DNA of 64,000 nucleotides from Mucilaginibacter sp. CSA2-8R (GCF_038806765.1 NZ_CP152389.1:310001-374000), one strand, 5' to 3'. Positions 45,021-55,152 are shown, counted from the first letter of the stretch. The notes: generated by a model from the sequence alone, not told the origin. Numbers and translations are program-made.

Positions 45021-47384
45021 ATGGCCGAGCTTAATAATGTTAACGTAGCAGAAAGGGATTTTTCGGTTGAAAATGAACAGAAGTTCAATGTGTTAGAAAT
45101 TCTGCACCGGGCTTTAAGGTACTGGTATCTATTTGTGATTTGTATTGCACTTGGTGTGGCTGGAGCTATCATTATTGGTAAGCTTACTACGGCAATATGG
45201 AGTATTACCGGGCAAATTATCATTAATGATGATTCTAATAATGGGATGTCATCTCAAGGTGGCGGAGGGCAATACTCTTCTATTCTGCCGGTCAAAAACA
45301 ATTCCAAAAATAAGCTCGAAATCATTACTTCTCGTACCCTGATTAGTAGAGTTGTTCGAAAAACCAACTTTAACATCCGCATTTTAGGTGATTTTAAATA
45401 TAAAACAGCAGAAATTTATAATGAGGCTCCCTTCAGTGTAAGTGTAATATATAAAAACGCTTATTTTCCAAAACAGACTTATAAAGTTAATGTACTTAAT
45501 TACGAATATTTTAGTATAGGGCCTGATACCGAAAAGCCCACGATGAAGAAAACGCGCTGGGGAGATACAGTCGACTTGGGATATTTAAGATTGGCTTTAA
45601 ACAAACGTCCTAATTTTTTAACGGGCACTTTCAAAATAGAAGTTAAAAACGAAGATGAAGCAATTGATGATTTTTATGGTGATTTCAGTGCAATGTTCAC
45701 TGATAAGTTTTCGAGTTCAATCGGTTTAACGTTTAACTATACTGAACCTAATAAAGGCAGGGCTATTTTAGATACTTTAATGGCTAACTTTCTTACTGAG
45801 GATACCCAGTATAAAAAGAGAACAGCTGATAGTACACTGAGATTTATTGATGCCAGGGTTAATTCTGTATACAGGGATTTGGATGCTATTCAAACCAAAC
45901 TCAGTAATTTCCTGCAGGCACACAATATGATTGAACCTGCCACCAAGGCAGATGCACTAACAACCAGTCAAAATGTATATCAAAATAATGCCGATCAGCA
46001 GGAGATCCAAATCAAACTGGTTGAGCAGATGGAGAATATTTTAAACTCTCCGGAAACTAAAGTTATACCACCGAGTGTTACTGTTAATAATGGTTCGGTA
46101 GTGTCAAACATTGATACCTACAACGATTTGGTTAACAAACGAATAGCACTAAAGCAGTCATTAACCGATGCAAACCCGCTGGTTAAAAGTGTTGACGACC
46201 AAATGAAGCACACTCGCGCTGCACTACTTGCAGGTTTGGCATCTTACAAAAACAGTCTTAATATTTCACGTAACCAGGTTCAAGCCAACGAAACGAAAGT
46301 GACCAAGCAAATTGGTGCTGTTCCTGGAGTAAAAAAGGATTATGAAGATATTATGCGCCAGAAGGCGAGTAAAGAAGCTTTATATAGTTTTTTACTTCAG
46401 CGGCGTGAAGAGGTAGCGATATCAAATACATCAACGGTAACCGATGCTCAAATTACGCAGCATGCTTTACCTAATTTTACACCAATTAAACCCGTAAAAT
46501 CTAAACTTTTAACTATGGGTTTAATGCTTGGCTTGATATTTCCTACAGTTTTTGTAGCGGCCAAGGAGCTTTTAAATAAAAAAGTGATCAGCAAGTTTGA
46601 TTTAGAGTCGAGAACCAAAATTCCAATCGCTGGCGAAATTGGTCATAATGATTCAGATAATGCTTTGGTAATTACAGAAGGTACCCGTACTATGGTTTCA
46701 GAACAATTCAGAAGCCTTCGAACCAACCTGCAGTATTTAATTAGCTCTGATAAATCGAATGTAATTTTAGTAACCTCAACGATGAGTGGCGAAGGAAAGA
46801 CATTTATGTCGCTAAACTTGGGTAATTCTTTAGCATTAGCAGGCAAAAAAGTAGTTATCTTAGAATTTGACCTTCGTAAGCCCAAACTCTCCTCAAGTTT
46901 AGGTCTGGAGTATACTAACGGTTATACTAATTTTATCATAACCAATTCAACAGATTATCAAAGCATTATTAAGCCGCTCTGGACAAATCCAAACTGCTTC
47001 TTAATTTCCTCAGGTCCTGTTCCGCCAAACCCCACTGAGTTACTCATGAGCGAAAAGCTGGATGCCATGATCAGCTATCTAAAATCTGAGTTTGATTACG
47101 TTATTATTGATACCGCTCCAGTGGGTGCGGTTTCGGACGGATTGCTGGTTGAAAAATTCACTGATGTTACTTTATACGTAGTAAGGCAGAATTACACCGA
47201 AAAAGGGCAGCTGTCTATCGTAAACGATTTGGCTGGCATAGGTAAGATAAGAAATCCATACCTAATTATAAATGATATTAAGTCAAGCTATAAAGGTTAT
47301 GGTTACGGTTACAACTATGGTTATGGTTATGACTATGGAATTGAAAAGAAAAAGAGCGGATTTTTTTCAAAGCTATTTAGTTAA
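45021..47384 (+). CDS. Polysaccharide co-polymerase/tyrosine autokinase (Wzc-like)
   Basis: The 787-residue inner-membrane protein has an N-terminal Wzz domain between two transmembrane helices (about residues 34-55 and 497-517), a periplasmic coiled region, and a C-terminal BY-kinase: Walker A VTSTMSGEGKTFMSLNLG, Walker A' VVILEFDLRKPKLSS and Walker B FDYVIIDTAPVGAVSDG. The C-terminal Tyr cluster (GYGYGYNYGYGYDYG, about residues 760-774) is the autophosphorylation tail. It controls chain length and export together with the Wza-like lipoprotein. Here it coexists with an ABC exporter, rather than a Wzx/Wzy pair, in the visible part of the locus. Confidence 0.94.
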   Translation: MAELNNVNVAERDFSVENEQKFNVLEILHRALRYWYLFVICIALGVAGAIIIGKLTTAIWSITGQIIINDDSNNGMSSQGGGGQYSSILPVKNNSKNKLEIITSRTLISRVVRKTNFNIRILGDFKYKTAEIYNEAPFSVSVIYKNAYFPKQTYKVNVLNYEYFSIGPDTEKPTMKKTRWGDTVDLGYLRLALNKRPNFLTGTFKIEVKNEDEAIDDFYGDFSAMFTDKFSSSIGLTFNYTEPNKGRAILDTLMANFLTEDTQYKKRTADSTLRFIDARVNSVYRDLDAIQTKLSNFLQAHNMIEPATKADALTTSQNVYQNNADQQEIQIKLVEQMENILNSPETKVIPPSVTVNNGSVVSNIDTYNDLVNKRIALKQSLTDANPLVKSVDDQMKHTRAALLAGLASYKNSLNISRNQVQANETKVTKQIGAVPGVKKDYEDIMRQKASKEALYSFLLQRREEVAISNTSTVTDAQITQHALPNFTPIKPVKSKLLTMGLMLGLIFPTVFVAAKELLNKKVISKFDLESRTKIPIAGEIGHNDSDNALVITEGTRTMVSEQFRSLRTNLQYLISSDKSNVILVTSTMSGEGKTFMSLNLGNSLALAGKKVVILEFDLRKPKLSSSLGLEYTNGYTNFIITNSTDYQSIIKPLWTNPNCFLISSGPVPPNPTELLMSEKLDAMISYLKSEFDYVIIDTAPVGAVSDGLLVEKFTDVTLYVVRQNYTEKGQLSIVNDLAGIGKIRNPYLIINDIKSSYKGYGYGYNYGYGYDYGIEKKKSGFFSKLFS

Positions 47385-47480
47385 TATAGAACAACTTTCA
47401 CAGTTAGTTGAATACATCATTTACAGCTTATTTTTTAGAAGATACACCCAGCGTAATATAATTGAATTGTTTATAAATTT

Positions 47481-48368
47481 ATGATAACATCTACACAAAG
47501 TGATTTAGTGTCGAATCAGGATAATGAAAATTGGGACCTGGAAATTAAACCCAAAACCAACCTGTTAGATTTAAAACTAAACGAAGTTTGGAAATACCGC
47601 GATTTGATGTGGCTTTTTGTTCGCAGAGATTTCGTTGCGCAATTTAAGCAAACCATTTTAGGTCCTATCTGGCATCTTATTCAGCCATTGTTTACTACAC
47701 TTACTTATTTACTTGTATTTAACAAAATTGCTAAAATACCAAGCGACGGTATAGAGCCGACTTTATTTTATTTGTCGGGCATTGCTATTTGGACGTATTT
47801 TTCTACCTGTTTAACAAATACTTCAAATACGTTTGTAGGTAATGCTTCAATTTTTGGTAAAGTGTATTTTCCAAGGTTGGTTTTACCTTTATCTATCGTT
47901 ATATCAAATATGGCTAAGTTTGGAATACAATTCGGCCTGTTGCTTTTAACGATGATACTTTTTTACTTTACCAAAGGTACACCTATTGTTTTTTCAGTTT
48001 ACTGGCTTACTATACCGCTTTTAGTGTGCTTGCTGGCAGGTATCGGATTAGGTTGCGGAATTGTGGTATCTTCATTTACTACAAAATACCGCGACTTTGC
48101 TCTTTTATTAGTCTTCATTGTTCAGTTAGGCATGTATGTTACGCCTATTATCTATCCTTTGTCTTTTTTACAAAATTCCTCTTATAAATGGATTGTGCTT
48201 GCAAATCCTTTAACCCCAATAACTGAAGCATTTAGGTTTGCGTTATTTGGTAAAGGCACTGTACAATTGGGAGGATTACTATACAGCGTTGCCTTCATGT
48301 TTGTGTCTCTATTTGTAGGTGCAATCTTTTTTAATAAAGTGGAAAAGACATTTATGGATACCGTATAA
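47481..48368 (+). CDS. ABC transporter permease for polysaccharide (Wzm/TagG-type)
   Basis: The 295-residue protein has six predicted membrane helices and ABC-2 family motifs: YRDLMWLFVRRDFVAQFKQT, ILGPIWHLIQPLFTTLTYLL and the late segment YVTPIIYPLSFLQNSSYKWI then ANPLTPITEAFRFALFG. It forms the inner-membrane channel that exports a lipid-linked, complete polysaccharide chain, powered by the ATPase encoded 41 bases downstream. Confidence 0.93.
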   Translation: MITSTQSDLVSNQDNENWDLEIKPKTNLLDLKLNEVWKYRDLMWLFVRRDFVAQFKQTILGPIWHLIQPLFTTLTYLLVFNKIAKIPSDGIEPTLFYLSGIAIWTYFSTCLTNTSNTFVGNASIFGKVYFPRLVLPLSIVISNMAKFGIQFGLLLLTMILFYFTKGTPIVFSVYWLTIPLLVCLLAGIGLGCGIVVSSFTTKYRDFALLLVFIVQLGMYVTPIIYPLSFLQNSSYKWIVLANPLTPITEAFRFALFGKGTVQLGGLLYSVAFMFVSLFVGAIFFNKVEKTFMDTV

Positions 48369-48409
48369 ATCTAACTCAATTAAAAAAATTAATCTTACAA
48401 GCAGTTTTC

Positions 48410-49654
48410 ATGAGTAAAGTAGTAATTAAGGTTGAAGATCTCTCTAAACAATATCGGTTAGGTGAAATCGGGACGGGCTCGCTGGCTCACGATATCAACC
48501 GTTGGTGGTATAATGTTAGAGGGAAAGAAGATCCTTATTTAAAAATAGGTGAAACCAACGACCGGACCAAGGTTGGCAATAGTCAATATGTATGGTCTTT
48601 AAAAGATATAGATTTTTCTATAAAGCAAGGTGATGCTGTAGGTATCATTGGGCGTAACGGTGCAGGTAAAAGTACTTTGTTAAAAGTGCTTAGCCGTGTT
48701 ACTGCTCCTACTACCGGATCAGTAAAAGTAAAAGGGCGTATTGCCAGTTTATTAGAAGTAGGTACGGGTTTTCACCCTGATTTAAGCGGACGCGACAATA
48801 TATTTTTAAACGGCGCTATTTTAGGGATGCGCAAAGACGAAATAAAACGCAAGTTTGACGAAATTGTAGATTTCGCAGGCGTTGAGCGTTATGTAGATAC
48901 GCCGGTAAAACGTTACTCATCGGGTATGTACGTACGTCTTGCTTTTGCTGTAGCAGCGCACTTAGAGTCTGAAATTCTTATTGTTGACGAAGTTTTAGCG
49001 GTAGGCGATTCTGAGTTCCAAAAGAAGTGCTTGGGCAAAATGGACGACGTAAGTAAAGGTGAGGGTAGAACCGTTTTATTCGTAAGCCATAACATGGCTT
49101 CGATAAAAAATTTATGTACCTCAGGTATATACCTAAAAAACGGTGGTTTGGAATATTCAGGCGGGATAGATCAAGCAATAGCGATGTACTCAGATTTTTA
49201 TGCTAATAATCTTTCTTCTGAGTACGATTGCACAGAAAGCAAAAAACCGATACATATTAAACATGCTTCATTGAGAAGTAACGGTAAAAAGGTAAGTGAG
49301 GTGGATTCAACAATGGCTAACCTTGAATTATATTGCGAAATTCAAAGTAACATCCAGGCCGAAGAACTGATGACCGGATTTACCGTTTATGATTCAAATG
49401 GGTTAGCGTTATTATCGACATCACATTTTAAAATATCAAATTTTAGCGGTAATGTTATAAAGGCGGCTGTTCAAATACCTTTGTATAATTTAAAGCCTGG
49501 GGCCTATTACATTGATGGTGGAGTGTGGAATAAAGATGCAATGCTTGATTTACAAGATCACTTATTCTCGTTTAAAGTAGTAGAAGAAGATAAGAAAAAT
49601 AAAGAAAGTAAGGGTATAATACTTGTACCTGACACTTGGAGTCATGTTTCTTAA
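48410..49654 (+). CDS. ABC transporter ATP-binding protein with carbohydrate-recognition C-terminus (Wzt-like)
   Basis: The 414-residue protein has an ATPase domain (about residues 1-250) with Walker A GIIGRNGAGKSTLLKVLSRV, signature YSSGMYVRLAFAVAAH and Walker B EILIVDEVLAVGDSEF. The remaining ~150 residues are beta-rich (LYCEIQSNIQAEELMTGFTV, VQIPLYNLKPGAYYIDGGVW), matching the Wzt C-terminal domain that recognises the capped end of the polysaccharide before export. The long form suggests that chain ends are modified, which fits the epimerase, acyltransferase and other tailoring genes downstream. Confidence 0.94.
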   Translation: MSKVVIKVEDLSKQYRLGEIGTGSLAHDINRWWYNVRGKEDPYLKIGETNDRTKVGNSQYVWSLKDIDFSIKQGDAVGIIGRNGAGKSTLLKVLSRVTAPTTGSVKVKGRIASLLEVGTGFHPDLSGRDNIFLNGAILGMRKDEIKRKFDEIVDFAGVERYVDTPVKRYSSGMYVRLAFAVAAHLESEILIVDEVLAVGDSEFQKKCLGKMDDVSKGEGRTVLFVSHNMASIKNLCTSGIYLKNGGLEYSGGIDQAIAMYSDFYANNLSSEYDCTESKKPIHIKHASLRSNGKKVSEVDSTMANLELYCEIQSNIQAEELMTGFTVYDSNGLALLSTSHFKISNFSGNVIKAAVQIPLYNLKPGAYYIDGGVWNKDAMLDLQDHLFSFKVVEEDKKNKESKGIILVPDTWSHVS

Positions 49655-49660
49655 TACGTT

Positions 49661-50662
49661 ATGACCGGAATTTCTGTCGTTATTTGTTGTTACAACAGCT
49701 CTACCAGATTAAAAGAAACATTAGAGGGGCTTAGTCGCCAGAGCTTAAAAGGAATTCCTTGGGAGATTGTACTGGTAGACAACGGATCTACCGATGATAC
49801 TATAAATACAGCGATAAGTGAGTGGAACAATTATGCTAAACATGATGTAAAACTAATTATCGTAAAAGAGTCTCGGCAGGGATTATCTTTCGCAAGAGAG
49901 TCGGGGATCATTAAGGCACAACATGAATTGATTCTGTTTTGCGATGATGATAATTGGTTAGATGACCATTATTTGGAGATTGCTCATCAAATAATGGCAG
50001 ATAATCCGGGTGTTGGTGGTTTAGGCGGGCATAATATCGGTGTTTGCGACAGCGGAAGGTTTCCTGAATGGTGGGACGAATATCAACAAGGTTATGCTGT
50101 TGGCAGGCAAGCTGAACATAATGGCATACTGAAACACCGGATGTACTTATGGGGTGCAGGTTTAGTGTCAAGAAAGTCTTTGTTATTAAAAACTTTTGAT
50201 AGCAGGTACCCGTCACTTCTTAAAGATAGAAGTGGGAATGAATTGAGTTCAGGCGGAGATTCTGAGATATGTGCACGTATTTTATTATTAGGATATAGTT
50301 TGTATTATGATGATCGGCTTAAGCTGAAACACTATATGACTAATGATAGGCTACAACTAAAATATAGGGAAAGACTTTTTGACGGACATACAAAATCCCT
50401 TGGTGTACTTAGAGAGTACCACGATGTCATTGTCTATAATTCAATGAGCTTTTTTACAAAATTGGGGATCGTTTTAGAAAGCCTATTTTTTATTTTCGCT
50501 ATATCCCTTAAAATTTCTGGCAGGGGTAAACAGCAATACTATAACAATTTATATAAAATCTTTAACTGGAACGCTATCCCCGCAAGTGCCACCGTTAGAG
50601 GTATAGTTGAGTTTAAGGACTTTTCTGTTAATCAAAAGAAAAAAATAGCATATAATGGCTAA
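49661..50662 (+). CDS. Glycosyltransferase family 2
   Basis: The 333-residue enzyme has a GT-A fold: TGISVVICCYNSSTRLKETL, VLVDNGSTDDTINTAISEW and the metal-binding DDDNWLDDHYLE. It has one hydrophobic segment near the C-terminus (about residues 265-285, LGIVLESLFFIFAISLK). It adds one sugar to the growing repeat unit or chain at the cytosolic membrane face; donor and acceptor are unknown. It lies six bases after the ATPase gene and overlaps the next gene by eight bases. Confidence 0.9.
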   Translation: MTGISVVICCYNSSTRLKETLEGLSRQSLKGIPWEIVLVDNGSTDDTINTAISEWNNYAKHDVKLIIVKESRQGLSFARESGIIKAQHELILFCDDDNWLDDHYLEIAHQIMADNPGVGGLGGHNIGVCDSGRFPEWWDEYQQGYAVGRQAEHNGILKHRMYLWGAGLVSRKSLLLKTFDSRYPSLLKDRSGNELSSGGDSEICARILLLGYSLYYDDRLKLKHYMTNDRLQLKYRERLFDGHTKSLGVLREYHDVIVYNSMSFFTKLGIVLESLFFIFAISLKISGRGKQQYYNNLYKIFNWNAIPASATVRGIVEFKDFSVNQKKKIAYNG

Positions 50663-51614
50663 TTATCCCAAAATTTCAATAATTACACCTTCGTATAATC
50701 AAGGCGAATTTTTGGAAAAAACAATACTGTCAGTTATCGGTCAGGAATACCCCAATCTTGAATACATAATAGTTGATGGCGGGAGCGCAGACAACAGCGT
50801 CGAGATAATAAAAAAGTATGAAAGTAAAATTACATACTGGGTATCCGAAAAAGATAAGGGCACTTATGATGCCAATAATAAAGCTCTTGAGAAAGTAACC
50901 GGCGACTACTGGTGTGTAGTTAATTCTGACGATTTATTGTTACCCAATTCGCTGCACACACTTGGCAGATATATTAACGAACAACCTAAGCAAAAATGGT
51001 TTTGCGGCGGTGTTCAATATATAGACGAGCATGGTATTGAGACTGGACGAGAGCTTCCTAAACCAAATAATCCGGTTGCTGGCTTCACATTTTTAAGAGG
51101 TACTTGGGTATCTCACCCTACCGTTTTTTTACACCGGGATCTTATAACGGAAGTTGGGTCATTTCACAAATGGCATTTAATGGATTTGAATTATTGGCTG
51201 AGATTAGAGAAAGCCGGGTATTCTCCGTTTATTATTCCAGAATATATCGCTGCTTTGCGCCTGCATTCCAATTGCAAGAGTAATGATAGAATTAAGTTGC
51301 AGGGCGAGTACATGAAAATTTATAACACTTTTGTTAGCGAGAATAATTTAAGTAACCATCCTGATGTTAAGGTGAGCAGTAAACAACTATACATCTACAA
51401 TACCAAGATGGAAAATGAGAATTATGTTGTTAATAGAAATGAGCAACCTCCTGCTAATACATTATTTAAGCTTTTAGTTAAGGAGCCGTCGGTTTTGACA
51501 AAAAAATGGTATTGGGGGTTGGTAAAACGAATGCTTTTTGGTGTACATAAAAACGACCCTTTATTGTCTTTATACGACCAAAAGGACAATAAATCTAATT
51601 GGGAAAATAAATAA
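50655..51614 (+). CDS. Glycosyltransferase family 2
   Basis: The 319-residue enzyme begins KISIITPSYNQGEFLEKTIL, with EYIIVDGGSADNSVEIIKKY and the metal motif VVNSDDLLLPNSL, then WVSHPTVFLHRDLITEVGSF and LMDLNYWLRLEKAGYSPFII, all typical of GT2. Its ATG overlaps the previous gene by eight bases, so the two are translationally coupled. A following gap of about 200 bases contains no gene. Confidence 0.9.
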   Translation: MANYPKISIITPSYNQGEFLEKTILSVIGQEYPNLEYIIVDGGSADNSVEIIKKYESKITYWVSEKDKGTYDANNKALEKVTGDYWCVVNSDDLLLPNSLHTLGRYINEQPKQKWFCGGVQYIDEHGIETGRELPKPNNPVAGFTFLRGTWVSHPTVFLHRDLITEVGSFHKWHLMDLNYWLRLEKAGYSPFIIPEYIAALRLHSNCKSNDRIKLQGEYMKIYNTFVSENNLSNHPDVKVSSKQLYIYNTKMENENYVVNRNEQPPANTLFKLLVKEPSVLTKKWYWGLVKRMLFGVHKNDPLLSLYDQKDNKSNWENK

Positions 51615-51822
51615 GTTCTGTCGTTATCTTTATAATAGAAAGTAGACTTTAAGAAACCAGTAATTTCCAAAGCAGCGTCAGTGTATCGTACATCCATAGT
51701 CAGGCTTATGTTATTGAGTGTTGCTGTCTGCAGATGGTAACAAAAACAATCATAATTAGATATTTCATCACAAAAGCACTAAATGTTTGACGCAGGTAAA
51801 ATATAATACTTGCACCAATAGA

Positions 51823-53052
51823 ATGGCAAAAATACTTATTATATCACCTGTTGCAACGCATCCTCAGGATGCGGGACATAAATCAAGAATATATAGTATT
51901 GCAGAAAATTTACGTCAACATAAGCACGAAGTAGCCATTTTAGTTGTTTCTGAAATAAATGATGCTGAAAGTGCAGCCATGAGCAACTACTGGGGAAATT
52001 CGTTATACCAGTATATACCCTATAATTTTGAGTCTTTTTCTTTCTTTCAAAAAGCGTCCATCAAACTAAAATATTTTCTCTTCAATTCGCTGAAGAAAAA
52101 ACAGAAAGCGGAATACGATAAAACCTATACCGAAGAACAAAACAAGCATAATCATCTTATTGACGATTCTTATTGTTTTGGTTTGAGTGTTTATCTCAAA
52201 CAATTACAGGCAAAAGAAGCATTTGACGTTGTAATTACCGAATACGTGGCGTTATCGTTAGCTTTAGAAAGCTTCGATCATAAAGTATTAAAAGTACTGG
52301 ATACACACGATGTGTTTACAGACAGGTATAAAATGTACCTTGAAAGAAATTTACCTTATGATTGGTGGAGCTTTTTTCGGGGAGAAGAAGCTAAAGGGTT
52401 AAATAGAGCAGATATAATTTTTGCCATACAAAACCAGGAAAAGCAGCAGCTTCAGCAAATTACCCAAAAGCCGGTAAAACTACTTGGCCATATTGTTCCG
52501 GCAAAAAAGTTACCTGCCCACGGGTTCGGCAAGATTATCGTATTTGTTGGTGTAAATAACAGCGTTAATGTACAGGGCATTAATCATTTCATAAAAGAAA
52601 TATTGCCGCATATTAAAGCTTCACACCCCGATGTGCGTTTATTGCTGGCCGGCAACATCGTAAAGGCGAAAGATGAGGTGTTGCATGATACCAATGTTGA
52701 GTTTACAGGGATATACAACGAATCGCACGAGCCTTACCTATTGGCCGATATAGTGATAAACCCGGTAATTATAGGTACAGGGCTAAAAATCAAAACTATA
52801 GAGGCAATATCTTTTGGCCTGCCATTAATATCTTTTCAATCGGGGGTAGATGGTTTGCCAGAAAGCGATGCGCATCCTTATTTTATAAAATGTAACAGCG
52901 ACGCTGAGTTTGTAAGCAGTTTACTGGAGGTAATGAGTGATGCCGGACGCAGAAAGCAGCTTTCTGAAAATGCCCGTCGCTTTATAAGCCAGTATAATGA
53001 GGAGGCTGCTTCAGATTTGCTGGATGCCGTTAATAAGCACATGCAAAAATAA
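51823..53052 (+). CDS. Glycosyltransferase family 4-like
   Basis: The ATG at 51823 (MAKILIISPVATHPQDAGHK) is chosen over a TTG at 51787 that would add twelve unrelated residues. The 409-residue GT-B protein has the N-terminal acceptor domain followed by the donor-binding half: IIVFVGVNNSVNVQGINHFI, HPDVRLLLAGNIVKAKDEVL and VINPVIIGTGLKIKTIEAIS then FGLPLISFQSGVDGLPESDA, where the EX7E-type region contacts the nucleotide sugar. Donor and linkage are unknown. Confidence 0.85.
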   Translation: MAKILIISPVATHPQDAGHKSRIYSIAENLRQHKHEVAILVVSEINDAESAAMSNYWGNSLYQYIPYNFESFSFFQKASIKLKYFLFNSLKKKQKAEYDKTYTEEQNKHNHLIDDSYCFGLSVYLKQLQAKEAFDVVITEYVALSLALESFDHKVLKVLDTHDVFTDRYKMYLERNLPYDWWSFFRGEEAKGLNRADIIFAIQNQEKQQLQQITQKPVKLLGHIVPAKKLPAHGFGKIIVFVGVNNSVNVQGINHFIKEILPHIKASHPDVRLLLAGNIVKAKDEVLHDTNVEFTGIYNESHEPYLLADIVINPVIIGTGLKIKTIEAISFGLPLISFQSGVDGLPESDAHPYFIKCNSDAEFVSSLLEVMSDAGRRKQLSENARRFISQYNEEAASDLLDAVNKHMQK

Positions 53053-53086
53053 AGAAACACATTTTAGTCGTAAACTTTAAACCAAA

Positions 53087-54094
53087 ATGCCAAATAGCCA
53101 ACCTCAAATTTCAGTAATATTGCCCGCATACAATTGCGAGCGTTATATTGGCGGAGCTATAGAAAGTATTCTGAAACAAGAATTTACAAATTTTGAGTTT
53201 ATTGTTATCAATGATGGGTCTTCAGATAATACGGCAAGCATAATTAAATCTTATACCGATCCTCGCATTCGTTATTCAGAAAATCCTGGCAATATGGGTA
53301 TTGTGGGCACCCTTAACCGTGGAATTAGCATGGCAACCGCTCCCTATATTGCCCGCATGGATGCAGATGACGTATCTTACCCCGAACGTTTTACGCTGCA
53401 ATACCAGTTTATGGAATCTCATCCGGAGGTAGCCGTTTGCGGGGCATTTTTAAAGGTGATGGATAAAGAAGAAATTGTTCGATATCCTGAGCAGCACGAT
53501 GATATTTTTTACGAGCTTTTAATAAATAACGTTATTGCACACCCGGTAGTAATGTTTCGTAAAAGCATATGGGACAAGCATCAGCTGCAGTACCAGGAAA
53601 ACTGGTTTCCGGCCGAAGATTATATGCTTTGGGTAAAATTTGCCCATTGTGGCAAATTGCACAATTTGCAATTGCCATTGCTGGATTACAAAATTCATGA
53701 AGCCTCTATAAGCGTTTCAAAAAAGGGCCTGCAGAATCAAAAAGTGACAGAGATAAAATGTGTGCATTTGCTGGATTCATTAAAGCTTTATAATGAACAT
53801 AACTTTACTATTTTAGAGCAGGCATTATCGTTCCGCTTTTCAGACACGATAGCCTATGTTCACCAGCTTAATAAACTGTTTAAACAAATTGTAGAGGCTA
53901 ATAACAACCTTCTGGCTTTTCCAAAAGAAAATTTGGAGAAATTGTTATCTATGTACTGGTATGTGGCCTGTCAGAAAGCTTTACGCAATGGCCTTAAAGT
54001 TTTAGGTGTTTATACATCAAACAGGCTTTATAATACGCCATATTTTATCAAATTAATATTACATTACGTCAGCGGTTTGAGAAAAGCATCTTAG
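53087..54094 (+). CDS. Glycosyltransferase family 2
   Basis: The 335-residue enzyme starts QISVILPAYNCERYIGGAIE, with FIVINDGSSDNTASIIKSYT and the metal motif IARMDADDVSYPERF, and an acceptor region NVIAHPVVMFRKSIWDKHQL and WFPAEDYMLWVKFAHCGKLH. It is most like the enzymes of lipooligosaccharide and O-antigen clusters that use UDP-hexoses. It is 34 bases after the preceding GT gene and followed by a GT61 gene after 26 bases. Confidence 0.9.
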   Translation: MPNSQPQISVILPAYNCERYIGGAIESILKQEFTNFEFIVINDGSSDNTASIIKSYTDPRIRYSENPGNMGIVGTLNRGISMATAPYIARMDADDVSYPERFTLQYQFMESHPEVAVCGAFLKVMDKEEIVRYPEQHDDIFYELLINNVIAHPVVMFRKSIWDKHQLQYQENWFPAEDYMLWVKFAHCGKLHNLQLPLLDYKIHEASISVSKKGLQNQKVTEIKCVHLLDSLKLYNEHNFTILEQALSFRFSDTIAYVHQLNKLFKQIVEANNNLLAFPKENLEKLLSMYWYVACQKALRNGLKVLGVYTSNRLYNTPYFIKLILHYVSGLRKAS

Positions 54095-54120
54095 CTGGCA
54101 GATAAATAAAATCAGTAATA

Positions 54121-55152
54121 GTGACGTTAACGCAAGCATCAAAACAACCAATTTATCAGCCTAACGAAAAGTATCTGACCGTACCCGCTATCAGTAATGA
54201 TACTGGTGGTTCAGTTATGCCTAATTTTGAGGTGGTTAGCTATGTCAATGCGCTGGTAACACCTATTAAGCATGTTTTTGTTAAAGGCAGGTATGTTCCT
54301 ACCGGATTACTTACTACTAATGATGATAAAAAACTTTCAGTAGCTCAACAGATTTATTTTTATTTAAAATTCAGGTTTTTTACCGAGGTAAAAAAAGTGA
54401 GCGGCCCTTGCTTTTTAGCTTATGATGGGTGGAGCGAAAATTATTATCACTGGATGTGTGAGGTTATGCCACGCCTGTATATGATGAGCCAACAGTATCC
54501 TGAAGGCAGAGTTATTTTACCTGAAAACGTGCAGCGCCATTCGTTTGTCACTGAGTCTCTCGCACTGTTAAAGCTTCCAATACTTTCTATTGATACTACT
54601 GTAAGCTACCGTTATGAGCAATTGGTTACTGTTAAAACTGATCCGCCTTTTGGTAATCCAAGTTCGGTATTAGTTACAGGTCTGAGTAAGCAATTGCGGG
54701 GTAATCTGCAGTTAAATACACAAGTGAGTGCTGACCGGAAAATATTTATTTCTCGTGCCAAGGCCGAAAGGCGTAACATCGTTAATGAAGCGGATATCAC
54801 CGCCCTTTTAGTTAAACACGGATATGAGGTTGTTTACACCGAAAATTTATCATTTACCGAACAGGTAAAATTATTTGCCGGTACAGTATCATTGGTATCA
54901 CTTCATGGAGCCGGGTTAACTAATATAATATTTATGCCCGCCGGAAGTAAGGTTCTGGAAATACGCGACAGTAATTGGAAAACTAATCCGTTATGCTATT
55001 GGTGGCTGGCTAATATTTTAAAAATTAAATGGAGTTATAATATTGGCGAGATGGTGCCCAGCGCATATCATCTTAATGATCCAAATTTTAATAATATTAA
55101 TATAAATTATGAGTCGTTTGTAAATGACTTTGGTAACTTTGAATTATTGTAA
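54121..55152 (+). CDS. Glycosyltransferase family 61 protein
   Basis: The 343-residue protein begins at a GTG (54121); the first internal ATG would remove 32 residues. GT61 (DUF563) motifs are present: FLAYDGWSENYYHWMCEVMP, RKIFISRAKAERRNIVNEAD and VSLHGAGLTNIIFMPAGSKV then LEIRDSNWKTNPLCYWWLAN. The family includes plant xylosyl- and arabinosyltransferases and bacterial capsule enzymes. Its donor cannot be read from the sequence. The next gene follows after an AT-rich gap of about 120 bases. Confidence 0.85.
   Translation: MTLTQASKQPIYQPNEKYLTVPAISNDTGGSVMPNFEVVSYVNALVTPIKHVFVKGRYVPTGLLTTNDDKKLSVAQQIYFYLKFRFFTEVKKVSGPCFLAYDGWSENYYHWMCEVMPRLYMMSQQYPEGRVILPENVQRHSFVTESLALLKLPILSIDTTVSYRYEQLVTVKTDPPFGNPSSVLVTGLSKQLRGNLQLNTQVSADRKIFISRAKAERRNIVNEADITALLVKHGYEVVYTENLSFTEQVKLFAGTVSLVSLHGAGLTNIIFMPAGSKVLEIRDSNWKTNPLCYWWLANILKIKWSYNIGEMVPSAYHLNDPNFNNININYESFVNDFGNFELL

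Noticed and set aside
51615..51822. Possible gene remnant between two glycosyltransferase genes
   Set aside because: The 208-base gap has scattered stops in all frames and no recognisable protein fragment.
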